The notes under the pieces were generated by a model. That model was not told the origin of the DNA and did not search any database. It saw only the letters and a program-made list of their open reading frames with translations. A program made the position numbers and the translations under genes. Below, piece by piece: positions 37,142 through 46,843 of a stretch of 64,000 bases of DNA (positions are counted from its first letter, which is position 1; every line of letters begins with the position of its first letter). The stretch is from a virus, in the IMG/VR virus record IMGVR_UViG_3300030104_006883, positions 1 through 64,000 of that record. One strand, given 5' to 3'.

Positions 37142-38455
37142 ATGAAAAGAACTTATATTCTTGATACTAATGTTTTTTTAACTAACGCAAATTCTATTTT
37201 TCTCTATAAAAACAATGATATAGTGGTTCCTTTAAAAGTATTAGATGAGATAGATAAGCATAAAAAAAGACAAGACGGTGTTGGAGTTAACGCTAGAAAC
37301 ACCATTAGAATTCTAGACTCTTTAAGGGCTAAAGGCAATTTGCACAAAGGAGTTAGACTAGGAACTGGACTGGGGAAGCTTTTTGTTAAAGATTACGCTT
37401 TACAAGATGTTCCATCTGGTTTTGATATGGCCAGTGCAGATAACCAGATAATATGTACTGCGCTTACAGAAATACATAACTCTTCTAGAAGAAAAGTTAT
37501 TGTCATTTCAAGAGATATAAATATGAGAGTCAAATGCGACTCGCTTGAAATAAAGTCAGAGGACTTTATTACAGAAGACATAATTGAAAACACAGATGAA
37601 TTATATACTGGTGTATTATCTCATCTTGTAGACGACCAGCTTATTGATCGTCTATATGAAGGAGAGGAGATCTTTTTTGATAAAGAAGATGTTATCATAC
37701 AACCAAATCAGTATGTGATGCTTGTTTCAAATGCAAATGAAAAAAAGACATGTCTTGCAAAATTTAAAGATTACAATGATCCAATAAAAAAAGTTCATGG
37801 ATATTCTGACGGTGTTTGGAATGTAAGTCCTAGAAATAAAGAACAAATGTTTGCTCTTGATCTACTCATGGACCCAAATATACCAATTGTGACTATAATA
37901 GGCAGGGCTGGGTCTGGAAAGACGCTTCTTGCGTTAGCAGCGGGCCTGGAACAAGTTTTGGAAGAAAGAAATAAAAACTATAAGAAGTTGGTAGTTTCTA
38001 GGCCTGTACAGCCGGTGGGCAAAGATATTGGATTTTTACCTGGAACGCTGGAGGAAAAGATGAGTCCATGGTTGATGCCGGTCCAAGACAATTTAGAATA
38101 CCTAATGTCAGGCAACAGATCTACTATGGAGTTGATGTTTGAAAACGGTACAATAGAAATCGAGGCTCTTTCGTACATCAGGGGGCGTTCTATTTCTAAT
38201 GCCTATATAATTATAGATGAGGCTCAGAACCTTTCTGTTCATGAGCTTAAGACAATAATTACTCGTGTAGGCGAGAATACAAAGATAATTCTAACTGGGG
38301 ACATCGAACAAATTGATAACGTTTATCTGGACGCCACTTCCAACGGCCTATCGCATGCGATTGAAAAGTTTAAATCACAACCACTTGCTGGACACATCAC
38401 TCTCCAAAAAGGTGAAAGATCCAAGACAGCAACGCTGGCGGCAAAGATTCTTTAA
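37142..38455 (+). CDS. phoH: PIN-PhoH fusion ATPase
   Basis: 437 residues. N-terminal PIN ribonuclease domain (YILDTNVFL, then LKVLDEIDKHK; about 1-150) and C-terminal PhoH ATPase with Walker A GRAGSGKT (about 255-262) and Walker B IIIDEAQ. Of PhoH2 type, thought to act as RNA helicase/nuclease. Common in large marine phages. GGAA ribosome site and candidate promoter upstream. Confidence 0.9.
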   Translation: MKRTYILDTNVFLTNANSIFLYKNNDIVVPLKVLDEIDKHKKRQDGVGVNARNTIRILDSLRAKGNLHKGVRLGTGLGKLFVKDYALQDVPSGFDMASADNQIICTALTEIHNSSRRKVIVISRDINMRVKCDSLEIKSEDFITEDIIENTDELYTGVLSHLVDDQLIDRLYEGEEIFFDKEDVIIQPNQYVMLVSNANEKKTCLAKFKDYNDPIKKVHGYSDGVWNVSPRNKEQMFALDLLMDPNIPIVTIIGRAGSGKTLLALAAGLEQVLEERNKNYKKLVVSRPVQPVGKDIGFLPGTLEEKMSPWLMPVQDNLEYLMSGNRSTMELMFENGTIEIEALSYIRGRSISNAYIIIDEAQNLSVHELKTIITRVGENTKIILTGDIEQIDNVYLDATSNGLSHAIEKFKSQPLAGHITLQKGERSKTATLAAKIL

Positions 38456-38509
38456 ATTTTTTAATTTATAAAAAACATGTGGTATTTTAAAAAGAACTAG
38501 GAGCGAAAA

Positions 38510-38788
38510 ATGGTACTGGAAAACACTTCTTTGACCGAAACTGTAGAATCTGAGAATGAATTAAAATCATGGCTTGTTAACTATGTTGGGAACAAGACTG
38601 ATCCAACTGATGAAAATGTTACTGTTGAAAATATTATTGATGTTTTGGCAAAAGAGTTTCCTGAGTTCTTGATGGCAGTCGCTGAAGAAAACTGGGTAAG
38701 AGGATACCAACAAGCATTAGATGATGTGGAAGAGGGACAAAGATTAGCCCAGGAAGAGCAAGATGAAACAATACATTCTGGAGAGTAG
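38510..38788 (+). CDS. acidic 92-residue helical protein
   Basis: MVLENTSLTETVESENELKS onward, with a long helix (FLMAVAEENWVRGYQQALDD) and acidic C-terminus. AGGAG upstream. Overlaps the next gene by 26 nt. Function unknown. Confidence 0.65.
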   Translation: MVLENTSLTETVESENELKSWLVNYVGNKTDPTDENVTVENIIDVLAKEFPEFLMAVAEENWVRGYQQALDDVEEGQRLAQEEQDETIHSGE

Positions 38789-39461
38789 TAAAAAGTCCAA
38801 GAGGAGACAGCAGCATTTTGTAATTTTTGGCGATGTTGATGTTTTTGTAAAAGATCCTCTTCCGGAAGATGTTGAGTTAGATCAAGTTCTGCGAGATCTA
38901 GAAAGGATTATCCCTAAAAATTTTACTAGGAATCTAGACATTATATACGTTGGAGACTTTGATCATCTTAGAGATAGAGATGTGAACGCCATGTACGACT
39001 CTGGGGCGATATATATAACCAATGAACAAGATGATAACGTAGACATTTTAGATGATCTTATCCACGAAATAGCTCATGCTGTAGAGGAAAATTATAACCA
39101 AGAGATATATGGAGATGATAAAATTCGGGGAGAATTTTTAGCAAAAAGAAATACTTTGCGTCGAATATTAGGTGCTCATGGTTATGATGTGCGATCACAT
39201 AATCTCTTAGATGTAGAATACTCAAGAGATTTAGATGAATTTTTTTATGAAGATGTGGGTTATGCTAAATTAAGTAATTTTGTTCTAGGTCTTTTTATAT
39301 CACCATATCCCGTCACCTCTCTAAGAGAATATTTCGCTAGTGGCTTTGAAGAGTACTATTTAGGTGATAGAAGGGCATTGGCTGAAATAAGTCCCAAATT
39401 ATATAATAAATTAAACGAGTTAAACAAAACGGAGGAAGAAAATGAAGCAAGAAAGTTCTAA
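38763..39461 (+). CDS. zinc metallopeptidase-like protein, 232 residues
   Basis: LDDLIHEIAHAVEENYNQE (about 96-114) carries the HEIAH zinc-binding motif. A downstream SGFEEYYLGD provides a possible third ligand. MKQYILESSKKSKRR at the start resembles a short packaging-tag peptide. Substrate unknown. Confidence 0.75.
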   Translation: MKQYILESSKKSKRRQQHFVIFGDVDVFVKDPLPEDVELDQVLRDLERIIPKNFTRNLDIIYVGDFDHLRDRDVNAMYDSGAIYITNEQDDNVDILDDLIHEIAHAVEENYNQEIYGDDKIRGEFLAKRNTLRRILGAHGYDVRSHNLLDVEYSRDLDEFFYEDVGYAKLSNFVLGLFISPYPVTSLREYFASGFEEYYLGDRRALAEISPKLYNKLNELNKTEEENEARKF

Positions 39462-39759
39462 GTATTTAGATGATAATGCTAAAGTAAAAAAAGCTGGGGG
39501 GACAATTAAGGTTAGAGTGACCGCCCCTTTATATAAAAACAAACACACCGATCAGTTAGTTTGGATCTCAACAGAGGATGTTGTTAGCTGGCTTGCTACG
39601 AATGGACATAAGATCAAGACAGTTGAAGAGAGCGGACACGTTAGGAACAGATACTCTGATCAAGATGTGACCTGGGTGTTTTCTGTTAAAAATAAAACCT
39701 TGAAAAAGAACTCTAGTAGTGTTAAAGTTAAGCCTTTGAGCGATACTAAAGATTCTTAA
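39442..39759 (+). CDS. unknown 105-residue protein
   Basis: MKQESSKYLDDNAKVKKAGG onward; basic, with strands (IKVRVTAPLYK, VTWVFSVKN). Overlaps the peptidase by 20 nt. No family recognised. Confidence 0.6.
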   Translation: MKQESSKYLDDNAKVKKAGGTIKVRVTAPLYKNKHTDQLVWISTEDVVSWLATNGHKIKTVEESGHVRNRYSDQDVTWVFSVKNKTLKKNSSSVKVKPLSDTKDS

Positions 39760-39769
39760 AAGAGGTTGC

Positions 39770-40549
39770 ATGTCTCATATATCTTATTCTGAATTTCGTA
39801 TTTGGAACGAGTGCCCCTACAAACATAAATTAAAATATGTAGACAAGGTACACGATTTTCAAGGTAGTGAATATACTGCTTTTGGCACTGCTATCCATTC
39901 TGTTTGTGAAAACTCTGTTGTGTCTAATTCTTTTGATAAAACGGAACATTTTCGTGAAGCTTTTACAAGCGAGTTGGCCAAGCTGCCTGAAACTGTAAAA
40001 AAGAACTTGAATAAAGAGTTGGTTGATAACATGTATAAGGATGGTCCCGAACTAGCTGAAAGAGCGGTCCCCGCTTTAGAAAGTTATTTTGGCTCGTTTG
40101 AGGTAGTCTCTACCGAAGAGGGTCTCTATGAAAATATGGAAAGTTTCGATGATCAGATATTTAAAGGATATATTGATTTAGTTATAAAAACTGAAGATGG
40201 CAAACATCATATCTTAGATTGGAAAACATGTAGTTGGGGCTGGGACGCTAGAAAGAAGTCGGATAAAATGACAACGTACCAGCTAACACTGTACAAGAAA
40301 TATTATGCCCAAAAGCACAACATAGACTTGTCTGATATTGAAACTTACTTTGGTCTTTTAAAAAGAACAGCAAAAGATAATAAAGTTGAGATCTTTCGTG
40401 TGACGAGTGGAAATAAAAAAACAGAAAACGCCCTTAAAATGTTGAATAATACAGTGCATAATATACTTAGAGAAAATCATGTCAAAAATAAACTTGCCTG
40501 TACAAAGGGATTTGTATGCGAGTTTTATAAGACAGAACACTGTAATTAA
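39770..40549 (+). CDS. PD-(D/E)XK nuclease, RecB/Cas4-like
   Basis: 259 residues. MSHISYSEFRIWNECPYKHK and AFGTAIHSVCE match the start of the PDDEXK_1 family. The active site is formed by GYIDLVI and HILDWKT. A C-terminal CTKGFVCEFYKTEHC pattern recalls the Fe-S-cluster Cys of Cas4/AddB-type nucleases, but only a few Cys are present. Likely a DNA exonuclease for replication, recombination or host DNA degradation. Confidence 0.8.
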   Translation: MSHISYSEFRIWNECPYKHKLKYVDKVHDFQGSEYTAFGTAIHSVCENSVVSNSFDKTEHFREAFTSELAKLPETVKKNLNKELVDNMYKDGPELAERAVPALESYFGSFEVVSTEEGLYENMESFDDQIFKGYIDLVIKTEDGKHHILDWKTCSWGWDARKKSDKMTTYQLTLYKKYYAQKHNIDLSDIETYFGLLKRTAKDNKVEIFRVTSGNKKTENALKMLNNTVHNILRENHVKNKLACTKGFVCEFYKTEHCN

Positions 40550-40558
40550 GAGGCAAGT

Positions 40559-41806
40559 GTGGATAAAAAAATTAAGGTCTTCGTAATCAGCGACATGATC
40601 CTGTCGCCTTCTGGAGTAGGCACCCAGACGAAGTATATGGTTGATGCCTTGGTAAAGACGGGAAGATATGAATTTATATGTCTTGGTGGAGCAGTAAAAC
40701 ACCATAGTTATGAACCGATCAAGTACGGCGACGATGTAGTAATTTTCCCTGTTGATGGGTATGGCAATCATGATATGATCAGGTCGCTGATAAGAACCCA
40801 TAAGCCAGACATGTTGTGGTTCATGACTGATCCAAGGTTCTATGAGTGGCTTTGGGAAATAGAAAATGAGATACGTCCATTGATTCCAATGGTTTATTAT
40901 CATGTTTGGGATAATTATCCTTATCCAAAATTTAATAAGCCTCATTACGAATCTTGCGATGTTATAGTTAATATTTCTAAAGTAACTGATGATATTGTTA
41001 AAACGGTAGCGCCGAACGTAGAGAGCTATTATATGCCTCATGCGGTGGACAATAATATTTTTTCTAAAGTAGATGACCAAGCTCTTGCTACTTTTAGGAA
41101 GGAGCATTCTTTGGATGATGGTAAATTCACGGTGTTCTGGAATAATAGAAATGCGAGAAGAAAACAGAGTGGCACTGTTATATGGTGGTTTAACGAATTC
41201 TTGAAGATAGTTGGGAAAGATAAGGCAAGGTTGGTCATGCACACCGATATTAGAGACCCTCATGGCCAAGACCTGGGAGCTATTATCCAAGAATTAGGAC
41301 TTGGGAATCGCGAAGTGGTTTTTTCGACTCAAAAGCATCCACCGGAGGTACTTGCTTTGTTATATAATAATGCTGACTGCACCATAAATATAGCTGACGC
41401 TGAAGGTTTTGGTCTCGGCACTATGGAATCTTTATCATGTGAAACACCAATTATTGTGACAATGACAGGTGGTTTACAGGAGCAGGTCACAGATGGAGAA
41501 AACTGGTTTGGAATTGGTCTGAAGCCCGCTTCTTCTGCTATTATCGGCTCATTGCAGGTTCCGTACATACGGGAGGATAGAGTTTCTGAAGAAGATGTTG
41601 TACAAGCGCTATTAGACATGTATAACAAGACCGATGAAGAAAGAAGCGCAATAGGCAAAGCTGGCCGTGAGCACATTTTAAGAAATTACAACTTTGATGA
41701 TTACGGCAATAAGTGGGTAGAACTCATGGACAAAATTCACGAGGAACACGGATCTTGGGACAATAGAAAGAAACACAATCGTTGGGTTTTAAAGGAAATA
41801 AGATAA
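40559..41806 (+). CDS. GT4-type glycosyltransferase
   Basis: 415 residues from GTG 40559. GVGTQTKYMVDAL at the start and the C-terminal donor-binding segment DAEGFGLGTMESLSCETPII (about 279-298) are hallmarks of GT-B family 4 enzymes. First gene of the sugar operon. Its stop overlaps the next ATG, so the two transferases are coupled. Confidence 0.85.
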   Translation: MDKKIKVFVISDMILSPSGVGTQTKYMVDALVKTGRYEFICLGGAVKHHSYEPIKYGDDVVIFPVDGYGNHDMIRSLIRTHKPDMLWFMTDPRFYEWLWEIENEIRPLIPMVYYHVWDNYPYPKFNKPHYESCDVIVNISKVTDDIVKTVAPNVESYYMPHAVDNNIFSKVDDQALATFRKEHSLDDGKFTVFWNNRNARRKQSGTVIWWFNEFLKIVGKDKARLVMHTDIRDPHGQDLGAIIQELGLGNREVVFSTQKHPPEVLALLYNNADCTINIADAEGFGLGTMESLSCETPIIVTMTGGLQEQVTDGENWFGIGLKPASSAIIGSLQVPYIREDRVSEEDVVQALLDMYNKTDEERSAIGKAGREHILRNYNFDDYGNKWVELMDKIHEEHGSWDNRKKHNRWVLKEIR

Positions 41807-43059
41807 TGTATAAAGTTATATTGAAAGCACCCGTACTTTCTAGATCTGGCTATGGGGAACACTCTAGGTTCGTCCTAAGATCTTTAATGAGGCGAGAAGA
41901 CATTTTTGACATTTATGTAATGAACATAAACTGGGGAGCAACAGGAATAGTTCCTGAAGATACTGAAGAGAGGCGGTGGATAGACTTTTTAATTCACAAG
42001 ACTATTCACGCTGTGCAACAGAATAACACTCAATTTGATATATCTTTACAAGTAACCATACCGAACGAATGGGAGCGAATAGCAAAAACAAATATTGGAA
42101 TAACCGCCGGTATAGAAACAAATATGGTCTCGCCTGTTTGGATCCAAAAGACGGAAGAAACCGTTGATAAGATTATTGTAACGTCGGAACACGCAAAAGC
42201 AGGGTTCCTTGAAACAGTGTGCACCGTCCAGGGGCCTAATGGTGAGGTGATTCGTAATGATTTTAAATGTACTAAACCGATAGAGGTGGTCAATTATCCT
42301 GCTAAGAATCTAGAGCCGATAGATATTGGGCTTGAATTACCTAATGACTTTAATTTTCTGTGCGTAGCACAATGGTCCCCAAGAAAAAATCTAGATAATA
42401 CCATTAGATGGTTTGTGGAAGAATTTATTAATGATGAGGTTGGCCTTGTTGTAAAGGCGAACTTTTCAAAAAACTGTGTATACGATAGGTATAAGTGCGA
42501 GCAAAGGCTACATTCAATACTACAAGCTTATCCTGATAGAAAGTGTAGTGTCTATTTGTTGCATGGTGGATTACGCGATGAAGAGGTGCATGGGCTCTAT
42601 AGGCATGATAAGATCAAGGCTATAATCAATCTCGCACACGGAGAAGGGTTTGGACTACCATTATTTGAAGCAGCCCAAGCGGGACTACCAGTCATAGCCC
42701 CAGATTGGAGTGGCCATTTAGATTTCTTATATATGCCCGTTGAAAACAAGAAGGGTAAAACCAAGAGTAAGGCTATGTTTGCTAAAGTTAACTACGATAT
42801 TGGCCAGGTCCAGCCGGAAGCTAGATGGGAGGGGGTTATAGAAGAACAAAGCTCTTGGTGCTATCCAGATCCTAAATCTTACAAAAACAAGCTAAGAGAA
42901 ATTTTTAAAGATCAGCCTAGATTTAAAAAGCATGCAAAGGACTTGCAAGAGTGGATCTCTGAAGAGTTTGAGCAAGAGAAGATGTACAAGAAGATGTCTG
43001 ACGCTATTCTTAGTGCGCTGCCGCAAGAAAAGGATGAAAATATACAGGTATTCGGATGA
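41806..43059 (+). CDS. GT4-like glycosyltransferase
   Basis: 417 residues from ATG 41806. SRSGYGEHSRFVLRSL, FLCVAQWSPRKNLDNTIRWF and HGEGFGLPLFEAAQAGLPVI identify the GT-B donor site. Paralogue-like to the preceding gene but only distantly. Overlaps neighbours by 1 and 4 nt. Confidence 0.8.
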   Translation: MYKVILKAPVLSRSGYGEHSRFVLRSLMRREDIFDIYVMNINWGATGIVPEDTEERRWIDFLIHKTIHAVQQNNTQFDISLQVTIPNEWERIAKTNIGITAGIETNMVSPVWIQKTEETVDKIIVTSEHAKAGFLETVCTVQGPNGEVIRNDFKCTKPIEVVNYPAKNLEPIDIGLELPNDFNFLCVAQWSPRKNLDNTIRWFVEEFINDEVGLVVKANFSKNCVYDRYKCEQRLHSILQAYPDRKCSVYLLHGGLRDEEVHGLYRHDKIKAIINLAHGEGFGLPLFEAAQAGLPVIAPDWSGHLDFLYMPVENKKGKTKSKAMFAKVNYDIGQVQPEARWEGVIEEQSSWCYPDPKSYKNKLREIFKDQPRFKKHAKDLQEWISEEFEQEKMYKKMSDAILSALPQEKDENIQVFG

Positions 43060-44681
43060 GGACCGTAGTTTTTATAGCAGATTTTTATGCTAACGAGATT
43101 GCAGGCGGAGGGGAGCTTGTTAACGAGGTTTTAATTAATGGTCTTAAAGATAGGGGGTTTAAGGTACGTAGCTTGAAGAGCCAAGAGGTTACGGAAGACT
43201 ATATTAAACAAAGTGATGATTTTTTTATTATTGCTAATTTTATAGGCTTAAATGCTGCTTGCTTGTCCGCTCTTTACGAAAAAGATTATGTGATATTTGA
43301 GCATGATCACAAATATCTAAAGACTAGAGACCCTTCGCCATTTCCTAATTATCTGGCCACTGAAGACCAAATTATAAACAAGGAGTTTTATAAAAGAGCA
43401 AAGGCTGTTTTTTGTCAATCTAAGATACATTCCGAAGTTGTTAATAAAAACTTACTTATAAATAATGTTGTTAATTTGGGCTGTAGCATGTGGTCTGACA
43501 ACCATGTCCGTGTACTTAGAGAAAACTTAAACAAAGATAAGAAAAGAGACAAAGCAATCATTGCTTCTACAAATGCTGTTAAGGGAACCCGACAGGCAGA
43601 GGCTTTCTGTAAAAAATTAAACAACCCCTATGAGTTAATCCAGCCGTGTTCTTTTGAAGACTTGATTCCACAACTGGCTGAATTTAAAAGCCTAGTCTTT
43701 TTTTCGCAGGTTCTGGAAACCTTCTGTAGGTTAGCTGTAGAGGCCAGGATTCTTGGATGTAAGCTTGTAACAAACGGGAATAACGGATGTACTTCGGAGG
43801 AGTGGTTTGGGAAGCTAGAAGGAGAGGAACTTCTAAATTTTGTTGAGTCCAAAAGAGACGAAATTGTTGATACCGTAGCATCTGCTGTAACAGGCGCAGA
43901 TGGGATTAATTTTTTCAAAAAAGAAAGGTCTTCGGATACTGCGGACATAACAGTTATATTGAATTCATATAGAAGACCATATAATTTAAAGAGACAAGTA
44001 GAGGCCATAAGAAGTCAAGTCATAGGATGTAAAGAAATATGGCTTTGGGTAAATGATCATGAAGATAATCATGATTTTGATTATTCTGAGCTTGGGCTAG
44101 ACAAAATATTTCACAATAACCATAATTGGAAGTTTTATGGACGTTTTGCTGGAGCCTTGTTAGCTGATACGGAATATATTGCAATTTTTGATGACGACAC
44201 CGTACCAGGAAGACTGTGGTTTAAAAATTGCTTAGATACCATGGAAACACATGAGGGTATTCTAGGTAGCGCTGGTATAATCTTGAATGATTATCATTAC
44301 GTCAAACATGATCGATGTGGTTGGCCGACGCAAAACCCAGAGACGGAAGAGGTTGACTTGGTAGGGCATGCTTGGTTTTTCAAAAGAGAGTGGCTCCAAT
44401 ATCTTTGGAAAGAAAAACCTCCGACCTGGGACAACGGAGAAGACATACAGTTTGCCTACTCTGCTAAAACATATGGAGGTATAAAAACTTTCTGTCCTCC
44501 ACACCCCCCTAACAATAAAGAAATGCATGGGTCTACGCTTGGTAACGAGCTAGGCATTGACTCTAAGGCAACATCAAATAACAATGAGACAACTCACCAA
44601 CAATTCTTTAGTGAAAGAGATATGTGTGTTATACATGGTATAAAGAATGGTTGGGAAACAGTTCGAGGAGTAAAAATATGA
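43056..44681 (+). CDS. two-domain glycosyltransferase (GT-B plus GT-A/GT2-like)
   Basis: 541 residues. The N-terminal ~300 residues are GT-B-like (GGGELVNEVLI, FCRLAVEARILGCK). The C-terminal part starts with ADITVILNSYRRPYNLKRQV and has the metal-binding FDDDTVPG (about 378-385) of GT-A enzymes, then WDNGEDIQFAY. Such fusions add two successive sugars. Confidence 0.8.
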   Translation: MRTVVFIADFYANEIAGGGELVNEVLINGLKDRGFKVRSLKSQEVTEDYIKQSDDFFIIANFIGLNAACLSALYEKDYVIFEHDHKYLKTRDPSPFPNYLATEDQIINKEFYKRAKAVFCQSKIHSEVVNKNLLINNVVNLGCSMWSDNHVRVLRENLNKDKKRDKAIIASTNAVKGTRQAEAFCKKLNNPYELIQPCSFEDLIPQLAEFKSLVFFSQVLETFCRLAVEARILGCKLVTNGNNGCTSEEWFGKLEGEELLNFVESKRDEIVDTVASAVTGADGINFFKKERSSDTADITVILNSYRRPYNLKRQVEAIRSQVIGCKEIWLWVNDHEDNHDFDYSELGLDKIFHNNHNWKFYGRFAGALLADTEYIAIFDDDTVPGRLWFKNCLDTMETHEGILGSAGIILNDYHYVKHDRCGWPTQNPETEEVDLVGHAWFFKREWLQYLWKEKPPTWDNGEDIQFAYSAKTYGGIKTFCPPHPPNNKEMHGSTLGNELGIDSKATSNNNETTHQQFFSERDMCVIHGIKNGWETVRGVKI

Positions 44682-45682
44682 TACTTATAAGCTTTGGTAC
44701 AAGACCTGAATATATAAAAATAAAGCCTCTTCTAAAAGAATTTTCTAAACAAAAAGTTGATTATAAGCTGCTTTTAACGGGACAACACACGGACCTGCTG
44801 TCTTCTATTGAAGAAGATGTCGATAGACTAGAGATAATAGATGGTGATAGCAGGCTAGACTCGATCGTGTCCTCTGTAATGAATAATAATCACATTTTTG
44901 ATGGAGTAGACGCAGTACTTGTCCAAGGAGACACAACTTCTGCTTTCTCGATCGCTTTAGCGGCTTTTCATAGAAAAATAAAGATAATACATTTGGAGGC
45001 GGGCCTTAGAACTTACGATATGCTCAACCCTTACCCGGAAGAGTTTAATAGACAAGTTATATCTAGAATGTCTGACATAAACTTATGTCCGACTGAAGAG
45101 TCAAGTATCAATTTAAAACATGAGCGCGTAGGTGGCAAGACTTATGTTGTTGGGAATACTGTTTTAGATAACATTGTAGATATTGAGACGGAGTACACTA
45201 ACAAAGTTGTAATTACGATGCATCGGCGTGAAAACCATGAGCTAATCCCCGAATGGTTTCGCAAACTTGATGAGATAGCAAAAAACAACAAGCACTTGGA
45301 ATTTATATTACCAATCCATCCGAACCCTAATGTATATAAACATAAGGATTTACTACATCATGTAAAAGTGGTAAAACCAATGGAGTATAGTGAATTTATT
45401 AAACTTTTAGCATCTTGCAAGTTTGTAATTACTGACAGCGGTGGATTGCAAGAAGAATCCTCATTCTTTAGAAAGAAGTGTATTGTTTGTCGAAAAACAA
45501 CAGAGAGAATTGAAGGCATGGGTGTTTTTGCATTTTTGTGCATGGGAGTAGAGGACTTGCGTGGCCTTGTGCAGTGGGTAGACGAAGATCATATTCCGGA
45601 TGAAAAAGAAGTTTGTCCGTATGGAGATGGCAAGTCCGCTGAAAAAATATGTAAAATTTTAAGGCAAAACCATGGACTTTAA
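44678..45682 (+). CDS. UDP-GlcNAc 2-epimerase-like enzyme
   Basis: 334 residues, start 44678 after GAGGAG. FGTRPEYIKIKPL, HLEAGLRTYD, MHRRENHE and ITDSGGLQEESS match the WecB/NeuC family, which makes UDP-ManNAc or ManNAc. Product unknown here. Slightly shorter than WecB. Confidence 0.88.
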   Translation: MILISFGTRPEYIKIKPLLKEFSKQKVDYKLLLTGQHTDLLSSIEEDVDRLEIIDGDSRLDSIVSSVMNNNHIFDGVDAVLVQGDTTSAFSIALAAFHRKIKIIHLEAGLRTYDMLNPYPEEFNRQVISRMSDINLCPTEESSINLKHERVGGKTYVVGNTVLDNIVDIETEYTNKVVITMHRRENHELIPEWFRKLDEIAKNNKHLEFILPIHPNPNVYKHKDLLHHVKVVKPMEYSEFIKLLASCKFVITDSGGLQEESSFFRKKCIVCRKTTERIEGMGVFAFLCMGVEDLRGLVQWVDEDHIPDEKEVCPYGDGKSAEKICKILRQNHGL

Positions 45683-46448
45683 GACAGATTTCCATAGGCT
45701 GCTCGACAAGCTACAGAATGGTGAGAATTTTGCTTTTAGCAGGTTCTCAGACGGGGAAATTGCTATAATGCAGGGAAAGTTATTAGTTCTTGCTAGCGAT
45801 CGAGTTATTTTAGGAGAAACAGTATATAATTTTGGATATTCGGAGAATGACCACAAAGAGTTCGATCCAAAAAGAGACAAGTTTTTGACTGATAAATTAA
45901 TAGAGGCTTACAAGCATAAACAAGATAACTATTTTGTTGGGGGCATTTGTAGAAATTGCACTTGTGCTTCAAGTGAGTTTAAACCTTGGATGCGCGAGCT
46001 TTATGGACCTGACGACGAGCATGCGATGTCTGCAAATTTACTCGTTAATTCAAACTATCCGATGTTTATAAACCACTTCATACCACAACTAAAAAAACAT
46101 AACGTGATAATGATATGTAATGAAAACGCTAATTTAGAAAAACTACCTTTTGAAGTTGTGAAAGATTTTAGAGTTGGAAAAAACTGTATTGTAAATGATC
46201 ATCACTTGATTGATGATATAAAAAAATATATAAACGATAACGAGATAAAAGATCATGTTTTTTTGTTTTCTGCGAGCAGTTTGAGCGAGGTTTTAATTTA
46301 CGAACTTTTTAAACAGAATAGTGAAAATACCTATATTGATATTGGAACCACTTTGCATCCGTATATGGGCATGGAACTAGCTAGAGACTACTTGAGAGCA
46401 TATCATGGTGGTGGTTTCCATCCGGACTTGGTTAAAAGCTGTTCTTAG
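45672..46448 (+). CDS. GT-D-type (DUF1792-like) glycosyltransferase
   Basis: 258 residues. FSRFSDGEIAIMQGK (about 22-36) is the signature of the DUF1792/GT-D fold, with a further acidic region (YIDIGTTLHPYMG) near the end. GT-D enzymes add hexoses to O-glycans. Coupled by an 11-nt overlap to the epimerase. Confidence 0.7.
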   Translation: MDFKTDFHRLLDKLQNGENFAFSRFSDGEIAIMQGKLLVLASDRVILGETVYNFGYSENDHKEFDPKRDKFLTDKLIEAYKHKQDNYFVGGICRNCTCASSEFKPWMRELYGPDDEHAMSANLLVNSNYPMFINHFIPQLKKHNVIMICNENANLEKLPFEVVKDFRVGKNCIVNDHHLIDDIKKYINDNEIKDHVFLFSASSLSEVLIYELFKQNSENTYIDIGTTLHPYMGMELARDYLRAYHGGGFHPDLVKSCS

Positions 46449-46456
46449 GTAGTTTT

Positions 46457-46843
46457 ATGAAAGAATTTGTTTTAAATAATAGAAGATTTTGGGAGTTTAT
46501 TCGCCAGCTTAGAAATGACGAAAGAGTTAAGCATGGGTTTATAGAACAAGTGGAAATAACCAAAGAACAGCATGAAAAATACATGAATTTACATGGGGAT
46601 AAGTTTTATATTTGCCTAGTAGGACAGAAAGCGGCAGGGTATGTCGGAGTGATAGACAATGATATAAGAGTGGCAACGCATCCGGACTATCAAAAAAAAG
46701 GAGTTGCTCTTTACATGATAAACGAATTAATGAAGCTTCACCCCGAGGCCTTTGCGAAGGTTAAGGTGGGGAATGAAGCAAGCGTAGCCTTATTTGAAAA
46801 GGCTGGATTTAAGAAGAAATATTATATTTTGGAGAAACAATAA
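46457..46843 (+). CDS. GNAT-family acetyltransferase
   Basis: 128 residues. VAGYVGVIDNDIRVATHPDY-type segment (QKAAGYVGVIDNDIRVATHP) and YQKKGVALYMINELM form the acetyl-CoA-binding motif of GNAT enzymes; NEASVALFEKAGF is motif B. Would N-acetylate an amino sugar, in keeping with the two DegT genes. Overlaps the next ATG. Confidence 0.8.
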   Translation: MKEFVLNNRRFWEFIRQLRNDERVKHGFIEQVEITKEQHEKYMNLHGDKFYICLVGQKAAGYVGVIDNDIRVATHPDYQKKGVALYMINELMKLHPEAFAKVKVGNEASVALFEKAGFKKKYYILEKQ